Source: Streptomyces sp. NBC_00464 (GTDB lineage: Bacteria; Actinomycetota; Actinomycetes; Streptomycetales; Streptomycetaceae). From it: a stretch of 64,000 bases of DNA. The stretch covers positions 1,550,001 to 1,614,000 of the forward strand of contig NZ_CP107899.1 in NCBI RefSeq assembly GCF_036013915.1, in the 5' to 3' direction. The position numbers were made by a program, and so were the translations under genes. Positions 34,319 to 42,161 of the stretch are shown here, one piece after another (the stretch's first letter is position 1; each line of letters begins with the position of its first letter). The notes beneath the pieces are model-generated. The model made no database searches and was not told where the DNA came from. It saw only the letters and a list, made by a program, of their open reading frames with translations.

Positions 34319-35758
34319 TCAGCCGTCGAGCGAGGTCATGACGTGCTTGATGCGGGTGTAGTCCTCGAAGCCGTAGGCGGAGAGGTCCTTGCCGTAGCCG
34401 GACTTCTTGAATCCGCCGTGCGGCATCTCGGCGACGAGCGGGATGTGGGTGTTGATCCACACACAGCCGAAGTCGAGGTTCTTGGACATCCGCATGGCGC
34501 GGGCGTGGTCCTTGGTCCACACCGAGGAGGCCAGCGCGTACTCGACGCCGTTCGCCCACTCAAGGGCCTGGGCCTCGTCCGTGAAGGACTGGACGGTGAT
34601 GACCGGGCCGAAGACCTCGTTCTGGATGATCTCGTCGTCCTGCTTGAGCCCGGAGACGACGGTCGGGGCGTAGAAGTAACCCTTGTCGCCGACCCGGTGG
34701 CCGCCGGACTCGACCTTGGCGTGGGCGGGGAGCCGCTCGATGAAGCCGCTGACCTGGGCGAGCTGGTTGGCGTTGTTGAGCGGGCCGTAGAGCACGTCCT
34801 CGTCGTCCGGCTGCCCGGTCTTCGTGTCGGCGGCGGCCTTGGCCAGCGCGGTGACGAACTCGTCGTGGATCGACTCGTGGACGAGCACGCGGGTCGCGGC
34901 CGTGCAGTCCTGTCCGGCGTTGAAGTAGCCGGCGACCGAGATGTCCTCGACGGCCTTGGCGATGTCGGTGTCCTCGAAGACGACGACGGGCGCCTTGCCG
35001 CCGAGCTCCAGATGGACCCGCTTGACGTCCTTGGCGGCGGACTCGGCGACCTGCATGCCGGCCCGGACCGAACCGGTGATGGAGGCCATCGCCGGGGTCC
35101 GGTGCTCGACCATCGCACGGCCGGTGTCCCGGTCGCCGCAGATGACGTTGAAGACGCCCTTGGGCAGGATCTGCCCGATGATCTCGGCGATCAGCACGGT
35201 GGACGCCGGGGTGGTGTCGGACGGCTTGATGACGACGGTGTTGCCCGCGGCGAGGGCAGGGGCGAACTTCCATACGGCCATCATCATCGGGTAGTTCCAC
35301 GGCGCGACCTGCGCACAGACACCGACCGGCTCGCGGCGGACGATGGAGGTCAGGCCCTCCATGTACTCGCCGGCCGAGCGGCCCTCCAGCAGCCGGGCGG
35401 CACCCGCGAAGAAGCGGATCTGGTCCACCATCGGCGGGATCTCTTCGGTACGGGTGAGCCCGAGCGGCTTGCCGGTGTTCTCGGACTCGGCCGCGATGAG
35501 GTCCTCGGCGCGCTCCTCGAAGGCGTCCGCGATCTTCAGCAGGGCGCGCTGGCGCTCGGCGGGCGTGGCGTCGCGCCACGCGGGGAAGGCGGCTGCGGCG
35601 GCGTCCATGGCGGCATCGACATCGGCCTCGCCGGACAGCGGAGAGGTCGCGTAGACCTCCTCCGTCACCGGGTTGACCACGTCGATGGTCCGCCCGTCGG
35701 CGGCGTCCCGGAACTCTCCGTTGATGTAGTTGCGCAGACGGCGCACCTCGGTGGTCAC
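34319..35758 (-). CDS. Aldehyde dehydrogenase (gamma-aminobutyraldehyde/betaine-aldehyde type)
   Basis: 479 aa from the GTG at 35758 (VTTEVRRLRNYING), GGAGG eight bases upstream. Catalytic Cys in NAGQDCTAATR, Glu in LELGGKAPV, substrate-side WINTHIPLVAEMPHGGFKKSG. It resembles the aldehyde dehydrogenase at 26 kb. Divergent from an AsnC-type regulator and an aminotransferase, it should oxidise the aminoaldehyde that the aminotransferase makes from putrescine or cadaverine. Confidence 0.9.
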   Translation of the reverse strand: MTTEVRRLRNYINGEFRDAADGRTIDVVNPVTEEVYATSPLSGEADVDAAMDAAAAAFPAWRDATPAERQRALLKIADAFEERAEDLIAAESENTGKPLGLTRTEEIPPMVDQIRFFAGAARLLEGRSAGEYMEGLTSIVRREPVGVCAQVAPWNYPMMMAVWKFAPALAAGNTVVIKPSDTTPASTVLIAEIIGQILPKGVFNVICGDRDTGRAMVEHRTPAMASITGSVRAGMQVAESAAKDVKRVHLELGGKAPVVVFEDTDIAKAVEDISVAGYFNAGQDCTAATRVLVHESIHDEFVTALAKAAADTKTGQPDDEDVLYGPLNNANQLAQVSGFIERLPAHAKVESGGHRVGDKGYFYAPTVVSGLKQDDEIIQNEVFGPVITVQSFTDEAQALEWANGVEYALASSVWTKDHARAMRMSKNLDFGCVWINTHIPLVAEMPHGGFKKSGYGKDLSAYGFEDYTRIKHVMTSLDG

Positions 35759-35936
35759 AACCACCCCTCCTGTCGACACGTCCAATGGGTGAGACGCCCA
35801 GCCTAGTCGCATGGGTAACGGTTTCGACATACCCACCCGCCGCCAACTTCGGATTCAGTGAGATACGAGCCCCTCGACAACGAATTTCATCGATTGAGGG
35901 TTGCGAGACAGACGAGTCCCGGTGCAGAGTGGCTCC
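35759..35936. promoter_or_regulatory. Divergent promoter region with AT-rich Lrp-like site
   Basis: Between the aldehyde dehydrogenase (-) and the AsnC-type regulator (+). At 35877-35908 an AT-rich core (AATTTCATCGATT) is bracketed by CAAC and GTTG, the kind of imperfect palindrome Lrp/AsnC proteins bind. Autoregulation and control of the divergent gene are likely but unproven. Confidence 0.45.
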
Positions 35937-36428
35937 GTGGCCAGTCGCAGCGCAGACTCCAGGACAGGGAACGGATCGTCCCCAGCGGTCGATGCCGTGT
36001 CCCTCGCAATCATCGAGCAGCTCCAGGAGGACGGGCGCCGCCCGTACGCCGCGATCGGCAAGGCCGTGGGCCTCTCCGAGGCGGCCGTGCGACAGCGCGT
36101 ACAGAAGCTGCTCGACCAGGGCGTGATGCAGATCGTCGCCGTCACCGACCCGCTCACCGTGGGATTCCGGAGACAGGCCATGGTCGGGATCAATGTCGAG
36201 GGCGACCTCGACCCCGTCGCGGAGGCCCTGTCGGCCATGACCGAATGCGAGTACGTGGTGATGACCGCGGGCTCCTTCGACCTGATGGTGGAGATCGTCT
36301 GCGAGGACGACGACCACCTGCTGGAGACGATCAACAAACGCATCCGGGCCATACCCGGTGTGCGCTCCACCGAGAGCTTCGTCTACCTCAAGCTCAAGAA
36401 GCAGACCTATATGTGGGGAACCCGATAG
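35937..36428 (+). CDS. Lrp/AsnC-family transcriptional regulator
   Basis: 163 aa from the GTG at 35937. After about 25 linker residues comes the AsnC helix-turn-helix (IIEQLQEDGRRPYAAIG, GLSEAAVRQRVQKL) and then the RAM ligand domain with AMVGINVEGDLDPVAEAL and VVMTAGSFDLMVEI. The stop is two bases before the aminotransferase start, so both are cotranscribed. A sensor of an amino acid or amine from polyamine breakdown is the likely role. Confidence 0.92.
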   Translation: MASRSADSRTGNGSSPAVDAVSLAIIEQLQEDGRRPYAAIGKAVGLSEAAVRQRVQKLLDQGVMQIVAVTDPLTVGFRRQAMVGINVEGDLDPVAEALSAMTECEYVVMTAGSFDLMVEIVCEDDDHLLETINKRIRAIPGVRSTESFVYLKLKKQTYMWGTR

Positions 36429-36430
36429 CC

Positions 36431-37792
36431 GTGAGCAAGGACCTCAGCCGGACCGCGTACGACCACCTGTGGATGCACTTCACCCGCATGTCGGACTACG
36501 AGAACGCGCCCGTTCCCACCATCGTGCGTGGCGAGGGCACCTACATCTACGACGACCAGGGCAAGCGCTATCTCGACGGGCTGTCCGGCCTGTTCGTGGT
36601 CAACGCCGGCCACGGCCGTCACGAGCTCGCCGAGGCCGCGTACAAGCAGGCACAGGAGCTCGCCTTCTTCCCGGTGTGGTCCTACGCCCACCCGAAGGCC
36701 GTCGAGCTGGCCGAGCGCCTCGCCGACTACGCCCCGGGCGACCTCAACAAGGTCTTCTTCACCACCGGTGGCGGCGAGGCCGTCGAGACCGCCTGGAAGC
36801 TGGCCAAGCAGTACTTCAAGCTCAAGGGCAAGCCGACCAAGTACAAGGTCATCTCGCGTGCGGTCGCCTACCACGGCACCCCGCAGGGCGCCCTTTCCAT
36901 CACCGGTCTGCCGGCCCTCAAGGCCCCCTTCGAGCCGCTGGTCCCGGGCGCCCACAAGGTGCCCAACACCAACATCTACCGCGCCCCGCTCTTCGGTGAC
37001 GACCCGGAGGCCTTCGGCCGCTGGGCCGCCGACCAGATCGAGCAGGAGATCCTCTTCGAGGGCGCGGACACCGTCGCGGCCGTCTTCCTGGAGCCCGTAC
37101 AGAACGCGGGCGGCTGCTTCCCGCCCCCGCCCGGCTACTTCCAGCGCGTCCGCGAGATCTGCGACAAGTACGACGTGCTGCTCGTCTCCGACGAGGTCAT
37201 CTGCGCCTTCGGCCGCCTCGGCACGATGTTCGCCTGTGACAAGTTCGGCTACGTGCCGGACATGATCACCTGCGCCAAGGGCATGACCTCGGGCTACTCG
37301 CCGATCGGTGCCTGCATCATCTCGGACAGGCTCGCCGAGCCGTTCTACGAGGGTGACAACACCTTCCTGCACGGCTACACCTTCGGCGGCCACCCGGTCT
37401 CCGCCGCGGTCGGCCTCGCCAACCTCGACATCTTCGAGCGCGAGGGCCTCAACCAGCACGTCCTCGACAACGAGAACGCCTTCTTCACCACGCTCCAGAA
37501 GCTGCACGACCTGCCGATCGTCGGCGACGTCCGCGGCAACGGCTTCTTCTACGGCATCGAGCTGGTGAAGGACAAGGTCACCAAGGAGACGTTCACCGAC
37601 GAGGAGACCGAGCGCGTCCTGTACGGCTTCCTCTCCAAGGCGCTGTACGACAACGGCCTGTACTGCCGGGCCGACGACCGCGGCGACCCGGTCGTCCAGC
37701 TCGCCCCGCCGCTGATCTCCGACCAGTCCACGTTCGACGAGATCGAGGGCATCCTCCGTTCCGTCCTGACGGAGGCCTGGACGAAGCTCTGA
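36431..37792 (+). CDS. Class-III aminotransferase (putrescine/diamine type)
   Basis: 453 aa from the GTG at 36431. PLP features: TTGGGEAVETAWKLAKQYF, YHGTPQGALSITG, SDEVICAFGRLG with the Asp for the pyridine nitrogen, and Lys in TCAKGMTSGYSP. The N-terminal DHLWMHFTRM and LSGLFVVNAGHGR place it in the omega-amino acid/diamine:pyruvate aminotransferase group. With the divergent aldehyde dehydrogenase it forms a putrescine-to-GABA path independent of the amine oxidase. The frame is open upstream through the regulator gene, but that is out of register with it. Confidence 0.9.
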   Translation: MSKDLSRTAYDHLWMHFTRMSDYENAPVPTIVRGEGTYIYDDQGKRYLDGLSGLFVVNAGHGRHELAEAAYKQAQELAFFPVWSYAHPKAVELAERLADYAPGDLNKVFFTTGGGEAVETAWKLAKQYFKLKGKPTKYKVISRAVAYHGTPQGALSITGLPALKAPFEPLVPGAHKVPNTNIYRAPLFGDDPEAFGRWAADQIEQEILFEGADTVAAVFLEPVQNAGGCFPPPPGYFQRVREICDKYDVLLVSDEVICAFGRLGTMFACDKFGYVPDMITCAKGMTSGYSPIGACIISDRLAEPFYEGDNTFLHGYTFGGHPVSAAVGLANLDIFEREGLNQHVLDNENAFFTTLQKLHDLPIVGDVRGNGFFYGIELVKDKVTKETFTDEETERVLYGFLSKALYDNGLYCRADDRGDPVVQLAPPLISDQSTFDEIEGILRSVLTEAWTKL

Positions 37793-37883
37793 CCGCTAGC
37801 CCGGACGGCCCCCTCGGCCGGCACCGGCTTGACCACCGCTTGACCGTCCCGCGACGGCCCGCCGGCGGTCATTTCATACGGTC

Positions 37884-37937
37884 CACGCGGCCCGGATGCG
37901 CCCATTCGAGTGGGAAGAAGCGCACCCGGGCCGCGTG
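37884..37937 (+). terminator. Long hairpin terminator
   Basis: CACGCGGCCCGG (37884-37895) pairs with CCGGGCCGCGTG (37926-37937), continued by TGCG/CGCA and an apical CCCA/TGGG. It lies 92 bases past the aminotransferase stop. Confidence 0.75.
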
Positions 37938-37998
37938 CTGTGCGCACACCGCGATCCGAATCCTTACGGTGCCGAGTGACCGATCGGCCCCGCCTTCG

Positions 37999-38016
37999 TT
38001 CCCCCGTACGGGGGAA
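37999..38016. promoter_or_regulatory. Perfect 18-bp palindrome before an ABC transporter gene
   Basis: TTCCCCCGTACGGGGGAA, fully symmetric, 33 bases upstream of the ABC ATPase start. Position and symmetry suggest a dimeric repressor site or a short leader hairpin. Confidence 0.55.
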
Positions 38017-38048
38017 CGGGATATCTGATCTGAACCGAGGTGTACGCC

Positions 38049-38786
38049 ATGGTGGCCCCGCCGGACAACGACGTGATCTGGGCGCGTTCCCTGCAGCACT
38101 CCCACAACGGCTCACCCGCGCTCGGCGGTATCTCCCTGGGGATCCGCGACGGCGAGATCCTCGCGGTGACCGGCCCGCGCGGCAGCGGCAAGACGACCCT
38201 GCTGCACTGCCTCTCCGGCCAGCTGGTGCCCCAGCAGGGGGAGGTGTGGTTCAACAGCGTCCCCGTCCACACCATGGGCCCGCGACTGCGCGAGCGGCTG
38301 CGCCGCGACAAGTTCGGCTGGATCGCCCCGGAACCCCAGCTCGTCCCGGAACTGAACACCTGGGAGAACACCGCCCTGCCGCTGCTGCTGCGCGGCGCCT
38401 CGCACCGGGAGGCCAAGAAGGCCGCCATGGAGTGGCTGGAGCGCCTCGACATCGGCATGTGCGCACGAAAGCGGCCGCACACCCTCCAGCAGGCCCAACG
38501 GCAGCGGATCTCGGTGGCCCGCGCACTGGCCGCCGCACCCTCGGTGATCTTCGCCGACGAGCCGACCGCCACGCTGCACCGCACCGACCGCGCCCACGTC
38601 CTGCGCACCCTCACCAGCGCGGCCCGTTCGCACGGCATCACCGTGGTGCTCGCCACGCACGACGCGGAGATCGCCGCACTCGCCGACCGCGTGGTGCCGC
38701 TGCTGGACGGACGCCGGGTCGCCACGGTCGCCCTGCCCGCCGTGACCGACACGGAGGGCCGCGCGGCGTGCTCGCTCTCCGTCTAG
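38049..38786 (+). CDS. ABC transporter ATP-binding protein with degenerate signature
   Basis: 245 aa; the ATG at 38049 has GAGG eight bases before it (GTG at 38040 overlaps that site). Walker A GPRGSGKTT, Walker B VIFADEPTA and the switch His in VLATHDAEI are intact. The signature motif, normally LSGGQ, reads LQQAQRQRIS, so the serine and glycines that contact ATP are lost. The closest group by layout is the LolD/MacB-like ATPases. Its stop overlaps the start of a permease gene. Confidence 0.88.
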   Translation: MVAPPDNDVIWARSLQHSHNGSPALGGISLGIRDGEILAVTGPRGSGKTTLLHCLSGQLVPQQGEVWFNSVPVHTMGPRLRERLRRDKFGWIAPEPQLVPELNTWENTALPLLLRGASHREAKKAAMEWLERLDIGMCARKRPHTLQQAQRQRISVARALAAAPSVIFADEPTATLHRTDRAHVLRTLTSAARSHGITVVLATHDAEIAALADRVVPLLDGRRVATVALPAVTDTEGRAACSLSV

Positions 38787-39952
38787 CCCGCGGTTCCCAT
38801 CCGCTGGTCCTGATGCGGCGGCTGCTCGTCGCGGCCGCCTCCGCCGGGGTCGGCTTCCTCCTGCTGTGCACGCTCGGCTACGCATCGGGGCACCCGGCGC
38901 ACTCCGCCGGCTCCGTACTGCGGCTGCTGTGGTGCTTCGTACCGCTGGCCGCCACGGTGCAGTTCGCGGTCGCGGTCGCGCGTACGGACCCGAGCACCCG
39001 GCCACGCGCCGGACTGTCCGCCGTCGGCCTCGGCCCGGTGCGGCTCAGCGTGCTCGCCGCGGTCTCCACCGCCATCTCCTGCACCCTCGGCTCGATGGTG
39101 GCGCTGCTCTTCTTCCTCCACCTGCGCGGCGACCTGTCCGGGCTGCCCTTCGACGGTGCGGCTGCCGGGCTGCTCGACGCGGACGCCCCGCTGCCCCTGG
39201 CCGCCGTCCTCGTCCTGCTGACCCTGGTGCCCGCGGCCGCGGCGACAGCGAGCGCGCTGGCGCTGCGCAACGGTCCGGCGCGGGCCGCGAGCACGCCGGA
39301 GGACGCCGAGGGCCTGCTGCCCGAGGAGCAGATCCCGGCCCCGGCGGCGCCGCCCGCCGGGCTCCCCTGGGGCGTCGCCCTGACCGCCGCCGGACTCGCC
39401 GTCGAGGCGTACGCGAACCGCGGTTCGACCGGCAGCCCCTTCCCGCTCCCCGGCAAGCTCGACGCCACACCCGCCTGGGTACTGGTGGGATGGACCCTGA
39501 CAGCGATCGGCCTCGCCACGGCCGGTCCGGGGCTGACCTTCCTGTGCGGGCGGCTGCTGCAGGCGGTGCGCCCCGGAGCCGTACGGCTGCTGGCGGGCCG
39601 GGTCCTGATGGACGAGGCGCAGCGGATCGGCCGGCCGCTGGGGGTCGTCTGCGCGGTCCTCTCGGCGGTCATCGCCGCGTTCGCGCTGTACGGGACGGGC
39701 CCGCGCCCCTTCGGCCCGCTCACCGCACTCGGCGCGGTGCTCGTCATCGGCTGCACCACCGCGACGCTTCTGACGTCGGCGCTGGAGGCGAAGCAGGCCC
39801 GTGCCGACACTGCGCGCGCACTGCTGCGGCTCGGCGCCCCGGCCTCGGCGCTGCGCGCGGCGACCGCCCTGCGCGCGGCCGCGCTGCTGATCGTGTTCGC
39901 CCCGCTGACCTGGGCGATCGCCGAGCTGGCCGCACTGCCGCTGACCGCCTGA
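38768..39952 (+). CDS. ABC transporter membrane subunit (FtsX/MacB-like half)
   Basis: 394 aa from the GTG at 38768, overlapping the ATPase gene by 19 bases. About eight hydrophobic segments; a soluble, Pro/Glu-rich insert lies in the middle (EDAEGLLPEEQIPAPAAPP). No large extracytoplasmic domain is seen, unlike MacB. It should form the channel of an ABC exporter or a mechanotransmission unit with its neighbour; the substrate is unknown. Confidence 0.75.
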   Translation: MLALRLARGSHPLVLMRRLLVAAASAGVGFLLLCTLGYASGHPAHSAGSVLRLLWCFVPLAATVQFAVAVARTDPSTRPRAGLSAVGLGPVRLSVLAAVSTAISCTLGSMVALLFFLHLRGDLSGLPFDGAAAGLLDADAPLPLAAVLVLLTLVPAAAATASALALRNGPARAASTPEDAEGLLPEEQIPAPAAPPAGLPWGVALTAAGLAVEAYANRGSTGSPFPLPGKLDATPAWVLVGWTLTAIGLATAGPGLTFLCGRLLQAVRPGAVRLLAGRVLMDEAQRIGRPLGVVCAVLSAVIAAFALYGTGPRPFGPLTALGAVLVIGCTTATLLTSALEAKQARADTARALLRLGAPASALRAATALRAAALLIVFAPLTWAIAELAALPLTA

Positions 39953-40000
39953 ACGGATTCCGGCCGGGGCGTGGCCCCGGCCGGTCCGTAGCATGAGGGC

Positions 40001-41122
40001 GTGGAGAACCCCGAGGACACCTCCCCCGCGCCCGGAACCGAGATCGAGTCGCTCGCCGAGTTCGACGCGGCGGCCGCCGCCGGTTCGCTTGCGGGCCACC
40101 GCGTCCAGTCCGTCGACCTGACGGACCGCAGCGCGGCGCTGCTGACCGCCGACACCTCCGGCGCCGTGTTCCTCGGCTGCCGGATGGAACCCGGCGCGGC
40201 CGAGAAGGTACGGGCGGACGGCGCGGTCGTCTTCCCCCCGGTGCCGGGGCTCCCCTTCGACCCGTACCGCGGTGTGCTCTACTCCCCCGACGCGCTCTAC
40301 GACGGGCTGAGGAAGAGCGGTTACGAGGCGACACCCGACGCCCGCGCCTACCGCTGGTTCCAGCGGACACGGTCGAACGGTGACGCGTTCGCGTCGATGC
40401 TGCGCGCGCTCCACGACGACGCGGTCTCCGACGCGCTGGCCGAACTCCTCGCCGGCGCCCGGGTCGTCGGCGTGATGGGCGGCCACGCGACGCCTCGCGG
40501 CAGCGCCCCGTACGCGTCCGCCGCCCGCCTCGGCAGGACCCTGGCCCGCAGCGGCCTGACGGTGGCCACCGGCGGTGGGCCGGGCGCCATGGAGGCGGCG
40601 AACCTCGGCGCCTACGCGGCCCCGCACCCCGACCCGATGCTGGACAAGGCCTGCGAACTCCTGGGCACGGCACCCTCGTTCACCCCGTCGGTCACCGACT
40701 GGGCGCTGGCGGCGTTCGCCGTACGGGAGCGCTGGCCGGACGGCGGTGGCTCCGTGTCGATCCCCACCTGGTTCTACGGCCACGAACCGCCGAACCCGTT
40801 CGCCGGCCACATCGCCAAGTACTTCGCCAACGCCCTGCGCGAGGACGGCCTGCTGGCCCGCTCGACCGCCGGCGTGATCTTCCTCCCGGGCGCGGCCGGC
40901 ACCGTCCAGGAGATCTTCGACAGCACCACCCCGAACTACTACCAGTCGCGCGGCGAACCATCGCCGATGGTGCTGGTGGGGCGCGACCACTGGACGCGGG
41001 AACTCCCCGCGTGGCCACTGCTCCGGGCCCTCGCGGCGGGCCGGCCGATGGAGTCCCGTATCGCGCTCGTCGACACGGTGGAGGAAGCCCCCGAGGCGCT
41101 CGCGCGGCTGTCGGAGCGGTAG
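40001..41122 (+). CDS. LOG-family Rossmann-fold protein
   Basis: 373 aa; GTG start. The C-terminal two thirds hold the LOG/lysine-decarboxylase-like fold: VVGVMGGHATPRGS, VATGGGPGAMEAANLGA, and the motif PGAAGTVQEIF close to the PGGxGTxxE of phosphoribohydrolases. LOG proteins cleave cytokinin-type nucleotide 5'-monophosphates. The N-terminal 130 residues are an extra domain found in long actinobacterial members. The enzymatic role here is not established. Confidence 0.85.
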   Translation: MENPEDTSPAPGTEIESLAEFDAAAAAGSLAGHRVQSVDLTDRSAALLTADTSGAVFLGCRMEPGAAEKVRADGAVVFPPVPGLPFDPYRGVLYSPDALYDGLRKSGYEATPDARAYRWFQRTRSNGDAFASMLRALHDDAVSDALAELLAGARVVGVMGGHATPRGSAPYASAARLGRTLARSGLTVATGGGPGAMEAANLGAYAAPHPDPMLDKACELLGTAPSFTPSVTDWALAAFAVRERWPDGGGSVSIPTWFYGHEPPNPFAGHIAKYFANALREDGLLARSTAGVIFLPGAAGTVQEIFDSTTPNYYQSRGEPSPMVLVGRDHWTRELPAWPLLRALAAGRPMESRIALVDTVEEAPEALARLSER

Positions 41123-41133
41123 CGACGCGTCGG

Positions 41134-42159
41134 TCAGAAAACGGCGGGCAGCACGACGCTCTCCGCCGCGGCGAAGGTCACACCGACCCGCGCGCCCTCG
41201 TCCGGAGTCCTGTTCAGCGGGCACTCCGCGTCCAGGACCGGCCCGTGCTCGGGCTGCAGCTTCACCGCGACGTGGTTGCCGCGGAAGGTGCGCGCACCCA
41301 CGGTGCAGGGCAGTCCGTCCTGCGGGGCGCCGATCATCACCCCGGCCGGCCGCACCAGCAGATCGCAGGCCCCCTGCGGTGATCCGGCGGGCACCGGCAC
41401 CTTGCCCCAGTCCGTATCGGCGGCCTCACCCGTGACCGTGGCCTCCACCACGTTGTCGAAGCCGAGGAAGCGGGCCACGAAGGCGGAGGCGGGGCGCTGC
41501 CAGACCTCCAAAGGGGTGCCCACCTGAGCGATGCGTCCGTCGCGCATCACGACGACCCGGTCGGCCAGCGCGAAGGCCTCGCCCTGGTCGTGGGTGACAG
41601 CGAGCACCGTCGTACCCAACCGGGCGAAGAGCGTGCGCAGTTCGACGACGAGGCGTTCGCGCAGACTGCGGTCCAGCTGGCCGAGGGGTTCGTCCAGCAT
41701 CAGCAGCTTGGGCCGGGGGGCGAGGGCCCGTGCGAGGGCGACGCGCTGCTGCTCGCCTCCCGAGAGCGCGGCCACGGCGCGTCGTTCGGCGCCGGGGAGC
41801 CCCACCAGGTCCAGGAGTTCGGCGACCTTGCGGTCCTGTTCGCGCCGGCTCACGCCGTGCATCCGCAGCCCGAAGGCGACGTTGGCGCCGACGTCGCGGT
41901 GCGGGAACAGCTGGTGGTCCTGGAACATCAGGCCGAGTCCGCGCCGATGAACGGGCACGCCGTCCTGGTCCGCGTCGTCGAGCAGCACCCGCCCGCCGTC
42001 CAGGTGCTGGAGTCCGGCGACCACCCGCAGCAGTGTCGACTTCCCGCTGCCGCTCGGCCCCAGCACACAGACGATCTCGTGCTCGGCGACCTCCAGATCC
42101 ACCGCATCCAGCGCCGCCCGCTCGCCGAAGCGCACCGTGGCCGAATCGAGTGTCAGCAT
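41134..42159 (-). CDS. thiQ: Thiamine ABC transporter ATP-binding protein
   Basis: 341 aa from the ATG at 42159 (MLTLDSATVRFG), two bases after thiP. Walker A GPSGSGKST, LSGGEQQRVALARAL, Walker B LLMLDEPLGQLD, and H-switch VTHDQGEA; a TOBE domain follows (FRGNHVAVKLQPEHG). Third gene of an operon led by a TPP riboswitch, so the transported compound is thiamine or a derivative. It converges on the LOG gene with an 11-base gap. Confidence 0.92.
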   Translation of the reverse strand: MLTLDSATVRFGERAALDAVDLEVAEHEIVCVLGPSGSGKSTLLRVVAGLQHLDGGRVLLDDADQDGVPVHRRGLGLMFQDHQLFPHRDVGANVAFGLRMHGVSRREQDRKVAELLDLVGLPGAERRAVAALSGGEQQRVALARALAPRPKLLMLDEPLGQLDRSLRERLVVELRTLFARLGTTVLAVTHDQGEAFALADRVVVMRDGRIAQVGTPLEVWQRPASAFVARFLGFDNVVEATVTGEAADTDWGKVPVPAGSPQGACDLLVRPAGVMIGAPQDGLPCTVGARTFRGNHVAVKLQPEHGPVLDAECPLNRTPDEGARVGVTFAAAESVVLPAVF

Positions 42160-42161
42160 CT

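Noticed and set aside
35858..37792. Fused AsnC-like plus aminotransferase protein
   Set aside because: The frame opens upstream of the aminotransferase but is out of register with the regulator; each gene has its own GTG start and they are separated by two bases.
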